From Agrobacterium tumefaciens (GTDB taxonomy: Bacteria; Pseudomonadota; Alphaproteobacteria; Rhizobiales; Rhizobiaceae), in the NCBI RefSeq assembly GCF_000834635.1, contig NZ_JXQV01000002.1, positions 129,001 to 193,000 of the forward strand: a stretch of 64,000 nt of DNA. Direction: 5' to 3'. The position numbers and the translations under genes are program-made. Positions 53,575 to 62,248 of this stretch are shown piece by piece (position 1 is the stretch's first letter; every line of letters starts with the position of its first letter). The notes beneath the pieces were generated by a model. That model was given only the letters and a program-made list of their open reading frames with translations. It was not told where the DNA came from and did no database searches.

Positions 53575-53890
53575 TGGCGTGTCTGGAGAACGCCGAGGCG
53601 CTGGTCAGCATATGCAAAGCCGCGGCAGTAGGGCAGTGCAGCGCGGTTTTGCCAGAGCGTTCGAGCGTTCGGCGAGACCAGGAAGCTCTGGCAGCAGGTC
53701 GGATATGCCGAAAGCTCATACCAAACTGACCGCTTTAATCGTCGCGCCAGGGCTAGCTCGACCTCGAATCCGCCGGGAATGGCTAACACATCAATCGCCG
53801 CCTCCGATACGGTGCGCCGGATGTCTAAGAGAAGAAGCTGCGGTTGCCGGTACAAAGCCCTCGCAGAGAGCACGCGTTGACGTTGTCCTC
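53575..53890 (-). pseudogene. Mosaic of gene fragments (ABC ATPase and GlxA-like)
   Basis: On the minus strand, 53888-53825 reads GQRQRV then SARALYRQPQLLLLD, the signature/Walker B part of an ABC ATPase with no remainder of the gene. It continues as AAIDVLAIPGGFEVELALA and, further on, TLWQNRAALPYCRGFAYADQ, which resemble the DJ-1 half of a GlxA-type regulator (IPGG and the ATTHW region). The frame then meets the AraC fragment. Nothing here is a full gene. Confidence 0.55.
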
Positions 53891-54171
53891 ACGAGAGCGA
53901 ATATCCCATATCTTCTATAAGTGCTCAATATTGCAGCGGCATCCTAATGAGATCGTCGTGAACACTTGCTAGATGTACCTTCAGGAGCCTGAACTGAACG
54001 ATCTCGCCGATGAGCGAAGCGATCTTCTCGCTTAAGGTTCGCCACGAGGAAAGAAACGCATCAGCATGCCAATCGAGAATCCACTGCCGGTGAGGATGAG
54101 TCGAGCCCCAACTTAGATACGCTAGGTCCAAATCTGACACCTACCAAAAGTAGACGAGGAAAGGCGGGAGT
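53891..54171. other. Gap after the HlyD-like gene
   Basis: About 280 bases. A 71-residue frame (53925-54140, minus) has no recognisable product. No terminator with a T-run is seen. Confidence 0.3.
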
Positions 54172-55482
54172 TTACTCTTGCCGAAAAGCTCGGTTTGCAT
54201 GATCTCGGATGGGTTTCAGAAAATACGATGCGACGGTTCTGTCGCCGGTGGTGATGAATGCCTCAACCGGCATGCCTGGCATCAGCGTCAGATTGGGAGT
54301 TTTCGCCAGTTCCGCCTCCGGCAACACGATCGATGCCAGATAGAAAGTGACACCATTGCGCTCGTCCGTTTCCAGATCGGCTGAGATTCTGTTTACAATC
54401 CCAGACAATTCAGGGGTTGTGTTTCGGTTGAAGGCCGTCAAATGCAGCGTTGCGGTTTGGCCAAGTGCAATTTGGTCGATATCCTGGGGCGATATCCTAG
54501 CCTCGACGGTGAGTGCATTGTCCTGCGGCACGATCTGCATCAGCACCTCGGCCGGCGTGATCACCCCGCCAATTGTATGGACGGCGAGTTGATGGATGGC
54601 GCCGGAGACGGGGGCTTTGATCTCCACATGCTTCAACTTATCGAGCGCTGTGATTTCCTGCTCCACCAGTTCGGTCTGCTTGTTCTGGACATCTCGCATC
54701 TCGGCGGCAACCTCGGATCGCATGGCGTGATCGACATCAAGAAGTTGCAGTTCGGTTTCTGCGATTTTTCCCTGGTAGGCTGCGATGCTTGCGATCAGCT
54801 GGCCACGTTCGCCGCGCAACCGGGCAGCATTGCGTTCCAGACTATTGACCTGCGACATAGTAATCAAACCCTGCTCATAGAGCCTGGTTTTGCCCTCCAG
54901 CTCCTTGGCAATCAGTGCGATCTCGTCGTCCTTGGCCTTCTGCTGAACATTCTGGCCCATGATCTGGTCGCGCAATTGTTTGATCTGCTCCCGCAACTGC
55001 GCCTTGTTTCCTTCCCGAGACACCAGCCTGCCCTGGAACAGGCGCCGTTCGGTTACCATGGCGGCGTCGATCTCGGCCGGCCTCAGGCGTCTTGGAAGTT
55101 CCGCCGGAACGGCTACCGTCGCCGCGCCATTAAGCTCGGCCTCCAGCCGCGCTTGGCGGGCATAGAGCTGGTTCAGTCCCTTGGTCACCGCCGCGAGACT
55201 GGCGCGGGTACCGGTGGCGTCCAGCTTGGCGAGGATGTCGCCGCTTGCGATCCTTTGTCCTTCCTTGACAAACAGCTCAGAAACGACGCCGCCGGTGGGA
55301 TGTTGCACCTTCTTGGCATTGCCATCGATCACGAGGGTACCCGATGCGATCACGGCGCTCGACAGCTGCGACGTAGCGGCCCAACCGCCAACCCCGCCAA
55401 ACAGCATAAGGATCGCGGCGGTCCCGGCCAGCAGATTGCGCCGCAACGAGATCGTAAGGTACTTTGTGCGGTTGATAGTCAT
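54172..55482 (-). CDS. Type I secretion membrane fusion protein (HlyD/PrsE family)
   Basis: A 436-residue periplasmic adaptor. A single membrane helix (about residues 17-36, NLLAGTAAILMLFGGVGGWA) is followed by the lipoyl-type half-motif VIDGNAKKVQHPTGGVVSEL, a long coiled-coil hairpin (about 90-285, e.g. LREQIKQLRDQIMGQNVQQK and LEGKTRLYEQGLITMSQVNS) and the closing beta barrel with IKAPVSGAIHQLAVHTIGGV and LMPGMPVEAFI. It bridges the inner-membrane ABC exporter and an outer-membrane TolC. Its ATG overlaps the exporter gene stop by 4 bases. No tolC gene is nearby, as usual for such cassettes. Rhizobial PrsE is the closest model. Confidence 0.95.
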   Translation of the reverse strand: MTINRTKYLTISLRRNLLAGTAAILMLFGGVGGWAATSQLSSAVIASGTLVIDGNAKKVQHPTGGVVSELFVKEGQRIASGDILAKLDATGTRASLAAVTKGLNQLYARQARLEAELNGAATVAVPAELPRRLRPAEIDAAMVTERRLFQGRLVSREGNKAQLREQIKQLRDQIMGQNVQQKAKDDEIALIAKELEGKTRLYEQGLITMSQVNSLERNAARLRGERGQLIASIAAYQGKIAETELQLLDVDHAMRSEVAAEMRDVQNKQTELVEQEITALDKLKHVEIKAPVSGAIHQLAVHTIGGVITPAEVLMQIVPQDNALTVEARISPQDIDQIALGQTATLHLTAFNRNTTPELSGIVNRISADLETDERNGVTFYLASIVLPEAELAKTPNLTLMPGMPVEAFITTGDRTVASYFLKPIRDHANRAFRQE

Positions 55483-57221
55483 GGTTGGGCTCCGTCGCCA
55501 CCGATGACGGTCAAGGACGGGCCAAGCGTTGCGCGGCCCTGGCTTTGCCGCTGCTGCAGCGATTTCAACACGGCATCGCGCGGCCCGAATGCCTTGGCCA
55601 CGCCGTTCTCCATCACGAGGAGAAGGTCGAGCTGTGAAAGCACGCTGTTGCGGTGGGCGACGACCAGCACGATGCCACCGCGCTGGCGCACGCCCGCCAT
55701 GGCCTGTGACAGGGCCGCGTCGCCGTCCGCATCAAGATTGGCATTGGGCTCGTCGAGGACCACAAGAAAGGGCTCGCCGTAGAGCGCACGGGCCAGCGCC
55801 ACACGTTGACGCTGGCCCGCCGACAGGTTGGCGCCGCCATCACCGACCTGGGTTTCATAGCCATCGGGTAAGGCAAGGATCATGTCATGGGCGCCGGCGG
55901 CCTGAGCGGCGGCGATGATATCGGCATGAGCGGCATTCCGGTCGAGTCGAGCGATATTCTCAGCCACCGTGCCAGGAAACAGGTCCGAGTTTTGTGGCAT
56001 GTAGCCGATGTGACGTCCCCGATCGGCGGCAGGCCACTGGTCCAGGCTTGCGCCGTCCAACCGCACCTTGCCGCGCGCCAACGGCCACACGCCAGTTAAG
56101 GCTCGCACCAGCGACGACTTGCCCGATGCGCTGGGGCCGATGATGCCGACGACACTACCGGCTTCCACGCGCAGGCTGATATTTTGCACTGTCATCCGCT
56201 TTTCTGCGGGAGGACCAGCAAAAATGGCTTCGACGGCCAATGCCCTGACGGGTGCGGGGATCGTGATTCTTTCGCGATCGTCCCGATAGAGCTTGGCCAT
56301 GTCCTTTAAGCGCCGCCAAGCCTGGCTGGCAGCAGTCATGCTGCGCCAGTTGGCAATAACCAGCTCGATCGGCTGCAAGGCCCGGGCGACGATGATGGAT
56401 GCCGCAATGATGGCTCCGCCGGTCAACTCGCCTTCGATTACCAGCCAGGCGCCAAGAGCCAGCGATCCTGACTGCACCATTTGACGCACCACCTTGGAAA
56501 TGCCGCCAAGCAGTCCGGCGATGTCATTGGTCTGCCGCTGCAGATGGGCGGCGGCGTGATAGGCCTCGCACCAACGCTGGTTTGCTCGGTCCTGCAAACC
56601 CATGGCCGCGATGGATTCGGCATTGCGGTGGGCCGCTTCACCGAAACGATTGCGAGTGGCAAGCGCGGAGGCGGTGCGAACGGTCCGGCCGCGAGTCAAT
56701 AAGTCAGTCAGGATGGTGAGGCCGACGAGGATCGTCATGGCCCCCGCCGCCATCCAGCCGATCAGGTGGTTCAGGAAGAAGCAGATCGCCAGATAGACCG
56801 GCATCCACGGCAGATCAAACAACGCCGAAGGGCCGGGGCCGGACAGAAAGGCCGTTATCTGGTCGGCATCCTGGGCGGGCCTAAGGATGTCTCGGCCGCC
56901 GCCTTTAGATCTCAACGGCGCGCCAGCGATCATCGTCAGAAGTTTTGCCGAAAGGGCATCGCCATAGATGGCGGCGATCCGCGCCATCACCCGGCCCCGG
57001 ATAATGTCCAGGATCCCTGAAAAGGCATAGAGGCCGACGATAAGGATCAGCAGCACCACCAGCGTCGGCACGTTGCGGCTCGGGATGACTCGGTCGTAGA
57101 CTTCCAGCATGAACAGCGGCCCCGACAGGGCTAGGATGTTCACGACCCCTGAAAATAGGCCCGACACCATGAGCGATCGGAACAAAGTTCCGCTTGTCCC
57201 GCCTTTGTTCAAATCAAGCAA
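55479..57221 (-). CDS. Type I secretion ABC exporter (PrsD/HlyB-like, no peptidase domain)
   Basis: A 580-residue half-size exporter: a six-helix membrane domain (about residues 15-290) and an ATPase domain. Walker A is GPSASGKSS, the signature LSAGQRQRVALARALYG (Ala replacing the second-last Gly), Walker B FLVVLDEPNANLD and H-loop VAHR. No N-terminal C39 peptidase or like domain is present, as in PrsD/AprD/LipB exporters of RTX proteins. The start is probably TTG at 57221, preceded by AGAGG 7 bases upstream; TTG 57245 lacks such a site. The likely cargo is the repeat-rich protein encoded just upstream. Confidence 0.93.
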   Translation of the reverse strand: MLDLNKGGTSGTLFRSLMVSGLFSGVVNILALSGPLFMLEVYDRVIPSRNVPTLVVLLILIVGLYAFSGILDIIRGRVMARIAAIYGDALSAKLLTMIAGAPLRSKGGGRDILRPAQDADQITAFLSGPGPSALFDLPWMPVYLAICFFLNHLIGWMAAGAMTILVGLTILTDLLTRGRTVRTASALATRNRFGEAAHRNAESIAAMGLQDRANQRWCEAYHAAAHLQRQTNDIAGLLGGISKVVRQMVQSGSLALGAWLVIEGELTGGAIIAASIIVARALQPIELVIANWRSMTAASQAWRRLKDMAKLYRDDRERITIPAPVRALAVEAIFAGPPAEKRMTVQNISLRVEAGSVVGIIGPSASGKSSLVRALTGVWPLARGKVRLDGASLDQWPAADRGRHIGYMPQNSDLFPGTVAENIARLDRNAAHADIIAAAQAAGAHDMILALPDGYETQVGDGGANLSAGQRQRVALARALYGEPFLVVLDEPNANLDADGDAALSQAMAGVRQRGGIVLVVAHRNSVLSQLDLLLVMENGVAKAFGPRDAVLKSLQQRQSQGRATLGPSLTVIGGDGAQP

Positions 57222-57245
57222 AGTATGTCCTCTAAGGATTATCAA

Positions 57246-57466
57246 TAAAATATCGACCTTCGCGCGAGGGTATTTGGCTTGCTACAACCGCCGCGATCTA
57301 GAGTAAATGACAGGACATCCCTTCTAAAATTCCTGCTTGAGGCAGGGCTCAGCCGCCTTTGCGCCAGACTCCTGCTCACGCGGGAAAACGATGATCCTGC
57401 TCTTTCGCAAATACCGCTTCTTCATTCACCCGTCCTAGATGGGAGGAAGTTCGCAGTGGCAGCCCA
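57246..57466. other. Gap between RTX gene and exporter gene
   Basis: About 220 bases with no gene. It may hold a promoter for the exporter pair. No clear hairpin with a T-run is visible. Confidence 0.3.
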
Positions 57467-60400
57467 TTATGTTAAAAGCCAATTACTGACTGGATCGATG
57501 ACACCGCTTTCCTGTGCCCACACCAATTCGCCGAGAAAGTCGTCATCGAATACATTCGTGAGGGAATCGAGTTCATGACGTTCAGACGGCATCAAGTCGT
57601 CCTCCTGTGTCTGCATCGCGGCTGTTCCATCGACGAGATCGAAAGACATGCTTGCATTGTCTGGATTGTAGGCAAATATGAACCTGTCGCTGATGGCGTC
57701 GTTGCCAGCGTCGAAGACGCGCTGCACTGAGCTGTCGTCGATTTCGGGCATGGCTTTGTGCGGGGTGACAACAAGGTCGCTGACCTTGCCGACCAATGGC
57801 GCGTCTGCGGTCCAGTTCGACTTGCTTATGAACTCATTGGCCCGGTCCACGTCCCGAGGAACCACACCCTGTCCTTCGGCCAGCACCTTGCCGTCCTTGT
57901 AGAGGCGCATCCAACCGGTATCGCTGACGCTGGTGGTCCAAGACGCTTCCTCGCCTTCCAAGATCGCGTCGCGCGCGATCACTGTTCCGGTCGTAGCGCC
58001 GTTCACGATGCTGAACTGCATGTCGCCGGAGGTGCCGATCTGACCAAGCCAGACGTTGTCGGCGTTTGGCCCGTTGCCGAGGTCGAAGACGCGCTGGAAG
58101 CGGCCGGCGTCGAGGTCGTCGAAGCGGGCCGTGACGGTGGCAGTGAAGGCGCCGTCGATGTCGGCGGCAAAATCGGCTTTGAAGGCGAGATCGCGCACCG
58201 AGCCGACCATTCTGGTGTCGTCGATCCAGTTGGAGCCCTTCACGAAGTCGTTGGCGCGTTCGACGTCGCGAGGCACGACACCCTGGCCTTCAGCCAGGAG
58301 CACGCCGTCCTTGAAGAGCTTCATGACGCCGTTCGGATCGACCGAGGCGGTCCAGCGCGCCTCGACGCCCTCCACGATCGCGTTCTTGGCGACAATGCGG
58401 TGAGGTTCGGAGCCGGAAAAGATCTCGAAGGCCATGTCGTTGCCGTTGCCGATCTGGCCGAGCCAGATGTTGTCGCTACGCGCGCCGTTGCCGGTGTCGA
58501 AGACGCGCTGGTGCGAACCTGCGTCGAGATCATCGAATCGCACGAGGGCGGTCGCAGAGAAGGCGCCGTCGATCTCCGGAACGGGCTTTTGCGGGCTTAC
58601 TACGAGATCGGAGACCTTGCCGACTAGCGGCGCATCGGAGGCCCAGTTGGACTTGCCGACTAGCTCGTAGAAGCGGTCCACGTCCTTGGGCACGACGCCC
58701 TGTCCTTCGGCCAGCATCTTGCCGTCCTTGTAGAGGCGCATCCATCCGGTGTCGCTAACGCTGGTGGTCCAGGAGGCCTCCTGGCCCTCAACGATCGCGT
58801 TGCGCGCAATCACGGTTCCAATCTTGCCGCCGTTCAGGATGCTGAACTGCATGTCGCCGGAGGTGCCGATCTGGCCAAGCCAGACGTTGTCGGCGTTTGG
58901 TCCGTTGCCGAAATCGTAGACACGTTGAAATGAGCCGGCCTCGAGATCATCGAATCGGGCCTTAAGGGTGGCAGAGAAGGCGCCGTCGATGTCTGCCACG
59001 ACATCGGCCTTGAAAGAGAGATCTCGGACGAGGCCAGAGAGATTGGTGTCCGTGGTCCAGTTGGAGCCGCCTACGACGTCGGCAGCGCGCTCGATGTCGC
59101 GAGGCACCACACCCTGGCCTTCGGCCATGAGCGCGCCATCTTTGAAGAGTTTCATGAGACCGTTCGGATCAACCGAGACGTCCCACCGCGCTTCTACGCC
59201 CTCCACAATCGCGTTCTTGGCGACGATGCGATAGGGGGTTGAGCCCGAGAGTATTTCGAAGGCCATGTCGCGGCCGTTCCCGACCTGACCGAGCCAGATG
59301 TTGTCGCTCCGCTCGCCGTTGCCGGTGTCGAAGACACGCTGGAAGGAGCCGCCGGCAAGGTTGTCGAATCGCACGAGGGCGCTGGCAACGAAGGCGCCGT
59401 CGATCTCGGGTATGGCATTAACGTAGGGCTCGTCGGAGGTTTCGGCAAGGGACATGCTGAAGCTCGCGGTGGAGCCTTGGACGATGGAACCGAAGCGTCC
59501 CTGAAGGTGTTCAAACAGGCCTTTCACGTCGAGGACGACGTCGCCGAAGCCAATCGTCTCAACGCCGCTGAGGCTGTCGATCTCGCCGGAGGCGATGTGT
59601 TTGACGGAGAAGGCGCCGGTCGTGCTGGACACGTCGTATACCATCGCGTAGTCGGAGCTCTTGCCGGTAAAGGTCGCGCGGTCGACGCCTTGTCCGCCGA
59701 TGAGCGCATCCTTGCCGTCCCCGCCGGAGAGCAGGTCGTCGCCGTCGCCCCCGAACAGCGTGTCGTCGCCGACGCCGCCTGACAGCGTGTCGTTGCCCGT
59801 GCCGCCGTCGAGCTTATCGCTGCCAATTCCGCCGTCAATCTTGTCATTGCCGCCATAGGCGAAGAATTCGTCATTCGCCTTGCCAAGCCAAAGCGTGTCC
59901 GCCCTCTCGGTGGCGATCGGCAATCCGATGTCCTGCAACACGGCAATGTCGATCGCACTAAGCACGTCACGCTCTCCCCTGCCGAGATAGGGATCCATCG
60001 TGTGCCTGCCTTCGCCCGGATGAACATGGGATCCAGACCAGTCGAGAACGACCGTCCGACCTGCGTTGGCTTCCAGAACGTTCGGGCCATAGGCGATGAA
60101 GTTGCCCCAAGCATCCTTTTTGTCAGAGACGGCGAGCCAGCCCAGAGCATGACCGAACTCGTGCAGCATGAGCGAGTAGGCGTCGGTCTGAAACCACGGA
60201 ACAGGCGCGCTGGCTGTTGGGTCCCAGAAGTAGTCGTTGAAGAACCGGACGTTCAGTCCGACGCCACCATCCTTCCAACCCGGACTGTAATCGACGCCGT
60301 CACGCAGATTGGCGACGGTCGCGCGGCCCCAACCGCCGCCTGCCCAGGCCCATTCCGCGCCGCCGTCCCCGAGCGAGATGCCTCCGATGTCCTTGACGCC

Positions 60401-60547
60401 GATGTTGAGGTCGATCGCTTGCTTTGACTGGATCAGTTTCCCCCAGACATCCGCAGCAGCCCGCGCCGTGGCCATGATCAGGTCAGCCTTGTCGCCGGCA
60501 TTCGTTCGGGCCCAATCACTGTCCCACCAAAGATTGATCGTCGCCAT
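57467..60547 (-). CDS. Secreted RTX metallopeptidase-like protein with LamG-like tandem repeats
   Basis: A 1026-residue protein with no N-terminal signal peptide, as for type I secretion cargo. Residues 1-215: metzincin-like domain with HEFGHALGW (129-137) and, later, HTMDP (Met-turn, about 182-186) and SAIDIAVLQDIGLP. Residues 230-290: calcium-binding RTX nonapeptides (GGNDKIDGGIGSDKLDGGTG, GGDGDDLLSGGDGKD). Residues 380-933: four repeats of about 138 residues in order A-B-A'-B', each with FQRVxDxGNG, DNxWLGQ, VEGxEAxW and LxAEGQGVVPxDxxR, likely concanavalin/LamG-type binding domains. Residues 934-960 are a fifth, shortened copy, and the last 65 residues are acidic with a hydrophobic tail like a secretion signal. 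Probable cell-surface or extracellular protease that binds a polymer. Confidence 0.88.
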   Translation of the reverse strand: MATINLWWDSDWARTNAGDKADLIMATARAAADVWGKLIQSKQAIDLNIGVKDIGGISLGDGGAEWAWAGGGWGRATVANLRDGVDYSPGWKDGGVGLNVRFFNDYFWDPTASAPVPWFQTDAYSLMLHEFGHALGWLAVSDKKDAWGNFIAYGPNVLEANAGRTVVLDWSGSHVHPGEGRHTMDPYLGRGERDVLSAIDIAVLQDIGLPIATERADTLWLGKANDEFFAYGGNDKIDGGIGSDKLDGGTGNDTLSGGVGDDTLFGGDGDDLLSGGDGKDALIGGQGVDRATFTGKSSDYAMVYDVSSTTGAFSVKHIASGEIDSLSGVETIGFGDVVLDVKGLFEHLQGRFGSIVQGSTASFSMSLAETSDEPYVNAIPEIDGAFVASALVRFDNLAGGSFQRVFDTGNGERSDNIWLGQVGNGRDMAFEILSGSTPYRIVAKNAIVEGVEARWDVSVDPNGLMKLFKDGALMAEGQGVVPRDIERAADVVGGSNWTTDTNLSGLVRDLSFKADVVADIDGAFSATLKARFDDLEAGSFQRVYDFGNGPNADNVWLGQIGTSGDMQFSILNGGKIGTVIARNAIVEGQEASWTTSVSDTGWMRLYKDGKMLAEGQGVVPKDVDRFYELVGKSNWASDAPLVGKVSDLVVSPQKPVPEIDGAFSATALVRFDDLDAGSHQRVFDTGNGARSDNIWLGQIGNGNDMAFEIFSGSEPHRIVAKNAIVEGVEARWTASVDPNGVMKLFKDGVLLAEGQGVVPRDVERANDFVKGSNWIDDTRMVGSVRDLAFKADFAADIDGAFTATVTARFDDLDAGRFQRVFDLGNGPNADNVWLGQIGTSGDMQFSIVNGATTGTVIARDAILEGEEASWTTSVSDTGWMRLYKDGKVLAEGQGVVPRDVDRANEFISKSNWTADAPLVGKVSDLVVTPHKAMPEIDDSSVQRVFDAGNDAISDRFIFAYNPDNASMSFDLVDGTAAMQTQEDDLMPSERHELDSLTNVFDDDFLGELVWAQESGVIDPVSNWLLT
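57749..59410 (-). repeat. Alternating A-B-A'-B' coding repeats in the RTX protein gene
   Basis: Repeat units by DNA position: A 59410-58997, B 58996-58580, A' 58579-58166, B' 58165-57749, each 414-417 bases. A and A' resemble each other more than they do B or B' (A-type: DTGNG, MAFEI, GVEARW, DPNG, LFKDG; B-type: GNGPNADNVW, GDMQFSI, EASWTTSVSDTGWMRLYKDG). So the present array arose by duplication of an AB pair of about 830 bases. A truncated sixth-size A-like unit follows at 57748-57668. Confidence 0.85.
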
Positions 60548-60607
60548 GTCATGGATCTCCTAAAAGCACTCTCTCAAACACGGTACTAATATTAATTAGA
60601 ACTTGAA

Positions 60608-60860
60608 AAATATAACCAAATTCGGGGTGATCCCATTGTCTTGCGTTAGCAGTATTAACTTGCGTGATTCGTATGATCAAAGACCTGTGGCGCGCGCTAA
60701 TTTCTGATTTAGCCGCTCTGCTTTTTGAAAAATCGCATCACTTTGCTTTGTACCTTCGTCTGATCACGAGGGGGTTTTCCCCGTACGAATCGCGAATATC
60801 GGCAGCAAATTTTCCTGGATTAGAGAAGCCCCATCGTCGCGAAATCTCGTCGATAGTGAC
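60608..60860 (-). repeat. Intact copy of the direct repeat flanking the secretion cassette
   Basis: 253 bases covering the last about 40 codons of the AraC gene and 130 bases beyond. It matches 53321-53574 in the same orientation, about 7.29 kb away. The region in between holds the HlyD-like, exporter and RTX genes. Confidence 0.8.
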
Positions 60861-61718
60861 CGACGGGGGTTCTGTGACGAGGTCTCTATAAGCCTTCTGC
60901 AATCTCACCTTCAGCAGAAAGGCCATGGGGCTAAGGCCACAGAAATTTTGAAAACCAAGTTGGAGTGTCCGTCGGCTAACACCTGATACGGTCGCGAGTT
61001 GTTCCAGAGTTATTTTCTCTGCGGCATGCGACTGCATCCATTCCATGGCTCTCTTAATGTAAAATGGCCTTACCGAATAATTTGTTGGATGGGCAACTGA
61101 CCTTGGCCAACTTTCTGCAAACAAGATTAGAAGTCCCTTGAATAACAAAAGAGCGGCTGTGGATGCGTTTTCCTGAGAAGGAGCAGCGCGACCCAGCGAC
61201 AACACTAAGTTGGCAATCTGCTTTAAGGATTGAATGTTAGCGTTGTGCGAGTTCGCGACAGGACGCATCCCCGACAAGTCGGCGAGTGGATCTGCGAACT
61301 CTGCCGCCATTATCTTAGAATAGCGCGCCGCCGGAACCACAATGCAGACTAACTGCGTATCAGGCTCACAAAACATTTCATGCTTGTTAAAATCTTTAAG
61401 TAAAAGAGCCTCACCAGGATTGGTTTCTATTGCGACGTCATTCGTGATGGTCGAGCACCTTCCTGTTTTCAGGAAATTCAACTCGAAAATATTACTCCGA
61501 TTCATTTGTTTAGTTACGGAAAATCCAGTCGACGATGTTGAATGCCACAAGATGATGTCGTCGATCTGCACGATCTGGATCGAGTGCTGGAAAGCACCAT
61601 CGGGCCCGAGGGGCGAAAACTGCATTGGGGACAAAACATTCGAGATAACTGAACTCGCGACCTCGCTATCCTGGTTATGAAATTGCCAAAAGCTCGCTGG
61701 CTTCGTGAGATCCGTCAT
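60738..61718 (-). CDS. AraC-family transcriptional regulator upstream of the secretion cassette
   Basis: A 326-residue regulator. The N-terminal half is an AraC-binding-like cupin (ILWHSTSSTGFSVTKQMNR, NPGEALLLKDFNKHEM). The C-terminal helix-turn-helix pair reads LEQLATVSGVSRRTLQLGFQ and IDEISRRWGFSNPGKFAADI. It is a paralogue of the protein at 47962. ATG 61718 overlaps the stop of the ribulokinase remnant frame as ATGA, so its start lies inside former arabinose-operon DNA. It precedes the RTX gene by 190 bases on the same strand and may control it; the arabinose-operon neighbours give an alternative role. Confidence 0.9.
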   Translation of the reverse strand: MTDLTKPASFWQFHNQDSEVASSVISNVLSPMQFSPLGPDGAFQHSIQIVQIDDIILWHSTSSTGFSVTKQMNRSNIFELNFLKTGRCSTITNDVAIETNPGEALLLKDFNKHEMFCEPDTQLVCIVVPAARYSKIMAAEFADPLADLSGMRPVANSHNANIQSLKQIANLVLSLGRAAPSQENASTAALLLFKGLLILFAESWPRSVAHPTNYSVRPFYIKRAMEWMQSHAAEKITLEQLATVSGVSRRTLQLGFQNFCGLSPMAFLLKVRLQKAYRDLVTEPPSVTIDEISRRWGFSNPGKFAADIRDSYGENPLVIRRRYKAK

Positions 61719-61948
61719 CCTACCAGCGCCCTTCCCGCCGGTTGGACGTTGAATGCGGCGCTATGCTCGGCCGAAAATGTCAACAAATTTCGCCTGGCTC
61801 CGCTTGATGTGGTCGAGCGGATCGGGACGCATGCCTCAGCTTCCTCTTGGATACTCCACGACGCCTCTGCCGAACACATCTCGTCCTTGCAGCGAACAAC
61901 CAGCGCGCGGTCCGAATTCGTTCCATAGTCCACGCCTAAAGCGAACAT
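61715..61948 (-). pseudogene. araB: Ribulokinase (AraB) 5' remnant
   Basis: From ATG 61948 (GGAG 8 bases upstream) the frame reads MFALGVDYGTNSDRALVV, the FGGY-kinase opening with the first phosphate-binding motif DYGTNS, then RCKDEMCSAEASWS, and soon loses similarity and ends at 61715. A full ribulokinase has about 550 residues, so the sugar- and ATP-binding parts are missing. It lies downstream of a UgpC-type ATPase gene and a GH127 gene on the same strand, the right setting for an arabinose operon. The AraC gene start is fused to its end, marking the breakpoint. Confidence 0.65.
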
Positions 61949-62248
61949 TCTCATGACTCCATGGCTTGATCGCGCCCCTCTCTTGGAGCCCGACCTGCGT
62001 ACAAGTGCGTTTTCACGGGCAAGCGTCATCTCCATCGCGGGCATGCCTGGGGCAACCCGATGGTCCTGTGACAATTGTCTCCGCTTATATGGATCGAATT
62101 TATCCAAGCGCGCCGCGGCTAGCAGTTATGTTCGCATCGCGCACAAATCCCCACCTCTCGCGGCACGATCAGGGCTTCACAGAGTGTGCAGCCTTGTGAA
62201 AAAATTTACTTGCCTTTGCTGAGACAGCGCTCGTCATTCAATTGCGCG

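Noticed and set aside
54442-55782. 446-codon plus-strand frame across the HlyD-like and exporter genes
   Set aside because: It crosses two real coupled genes on the other strand and has no recognisable protein sequence.
57758-58627. Long plus-strand open frame of 289 codons opposite the RTX gene
   Set aside because: It is the antisense of the repeat array; it is open because the repeats have biased third positions, and it has no ribosome site or recognisable product.
53321-60860. Composite transposon with the flanking direct repeats as ends
   Set aside because: No transposase gene, no terminal inverted repeats and no insertion-sequence-like ends are visible; the repeats are AraC gene sequence.
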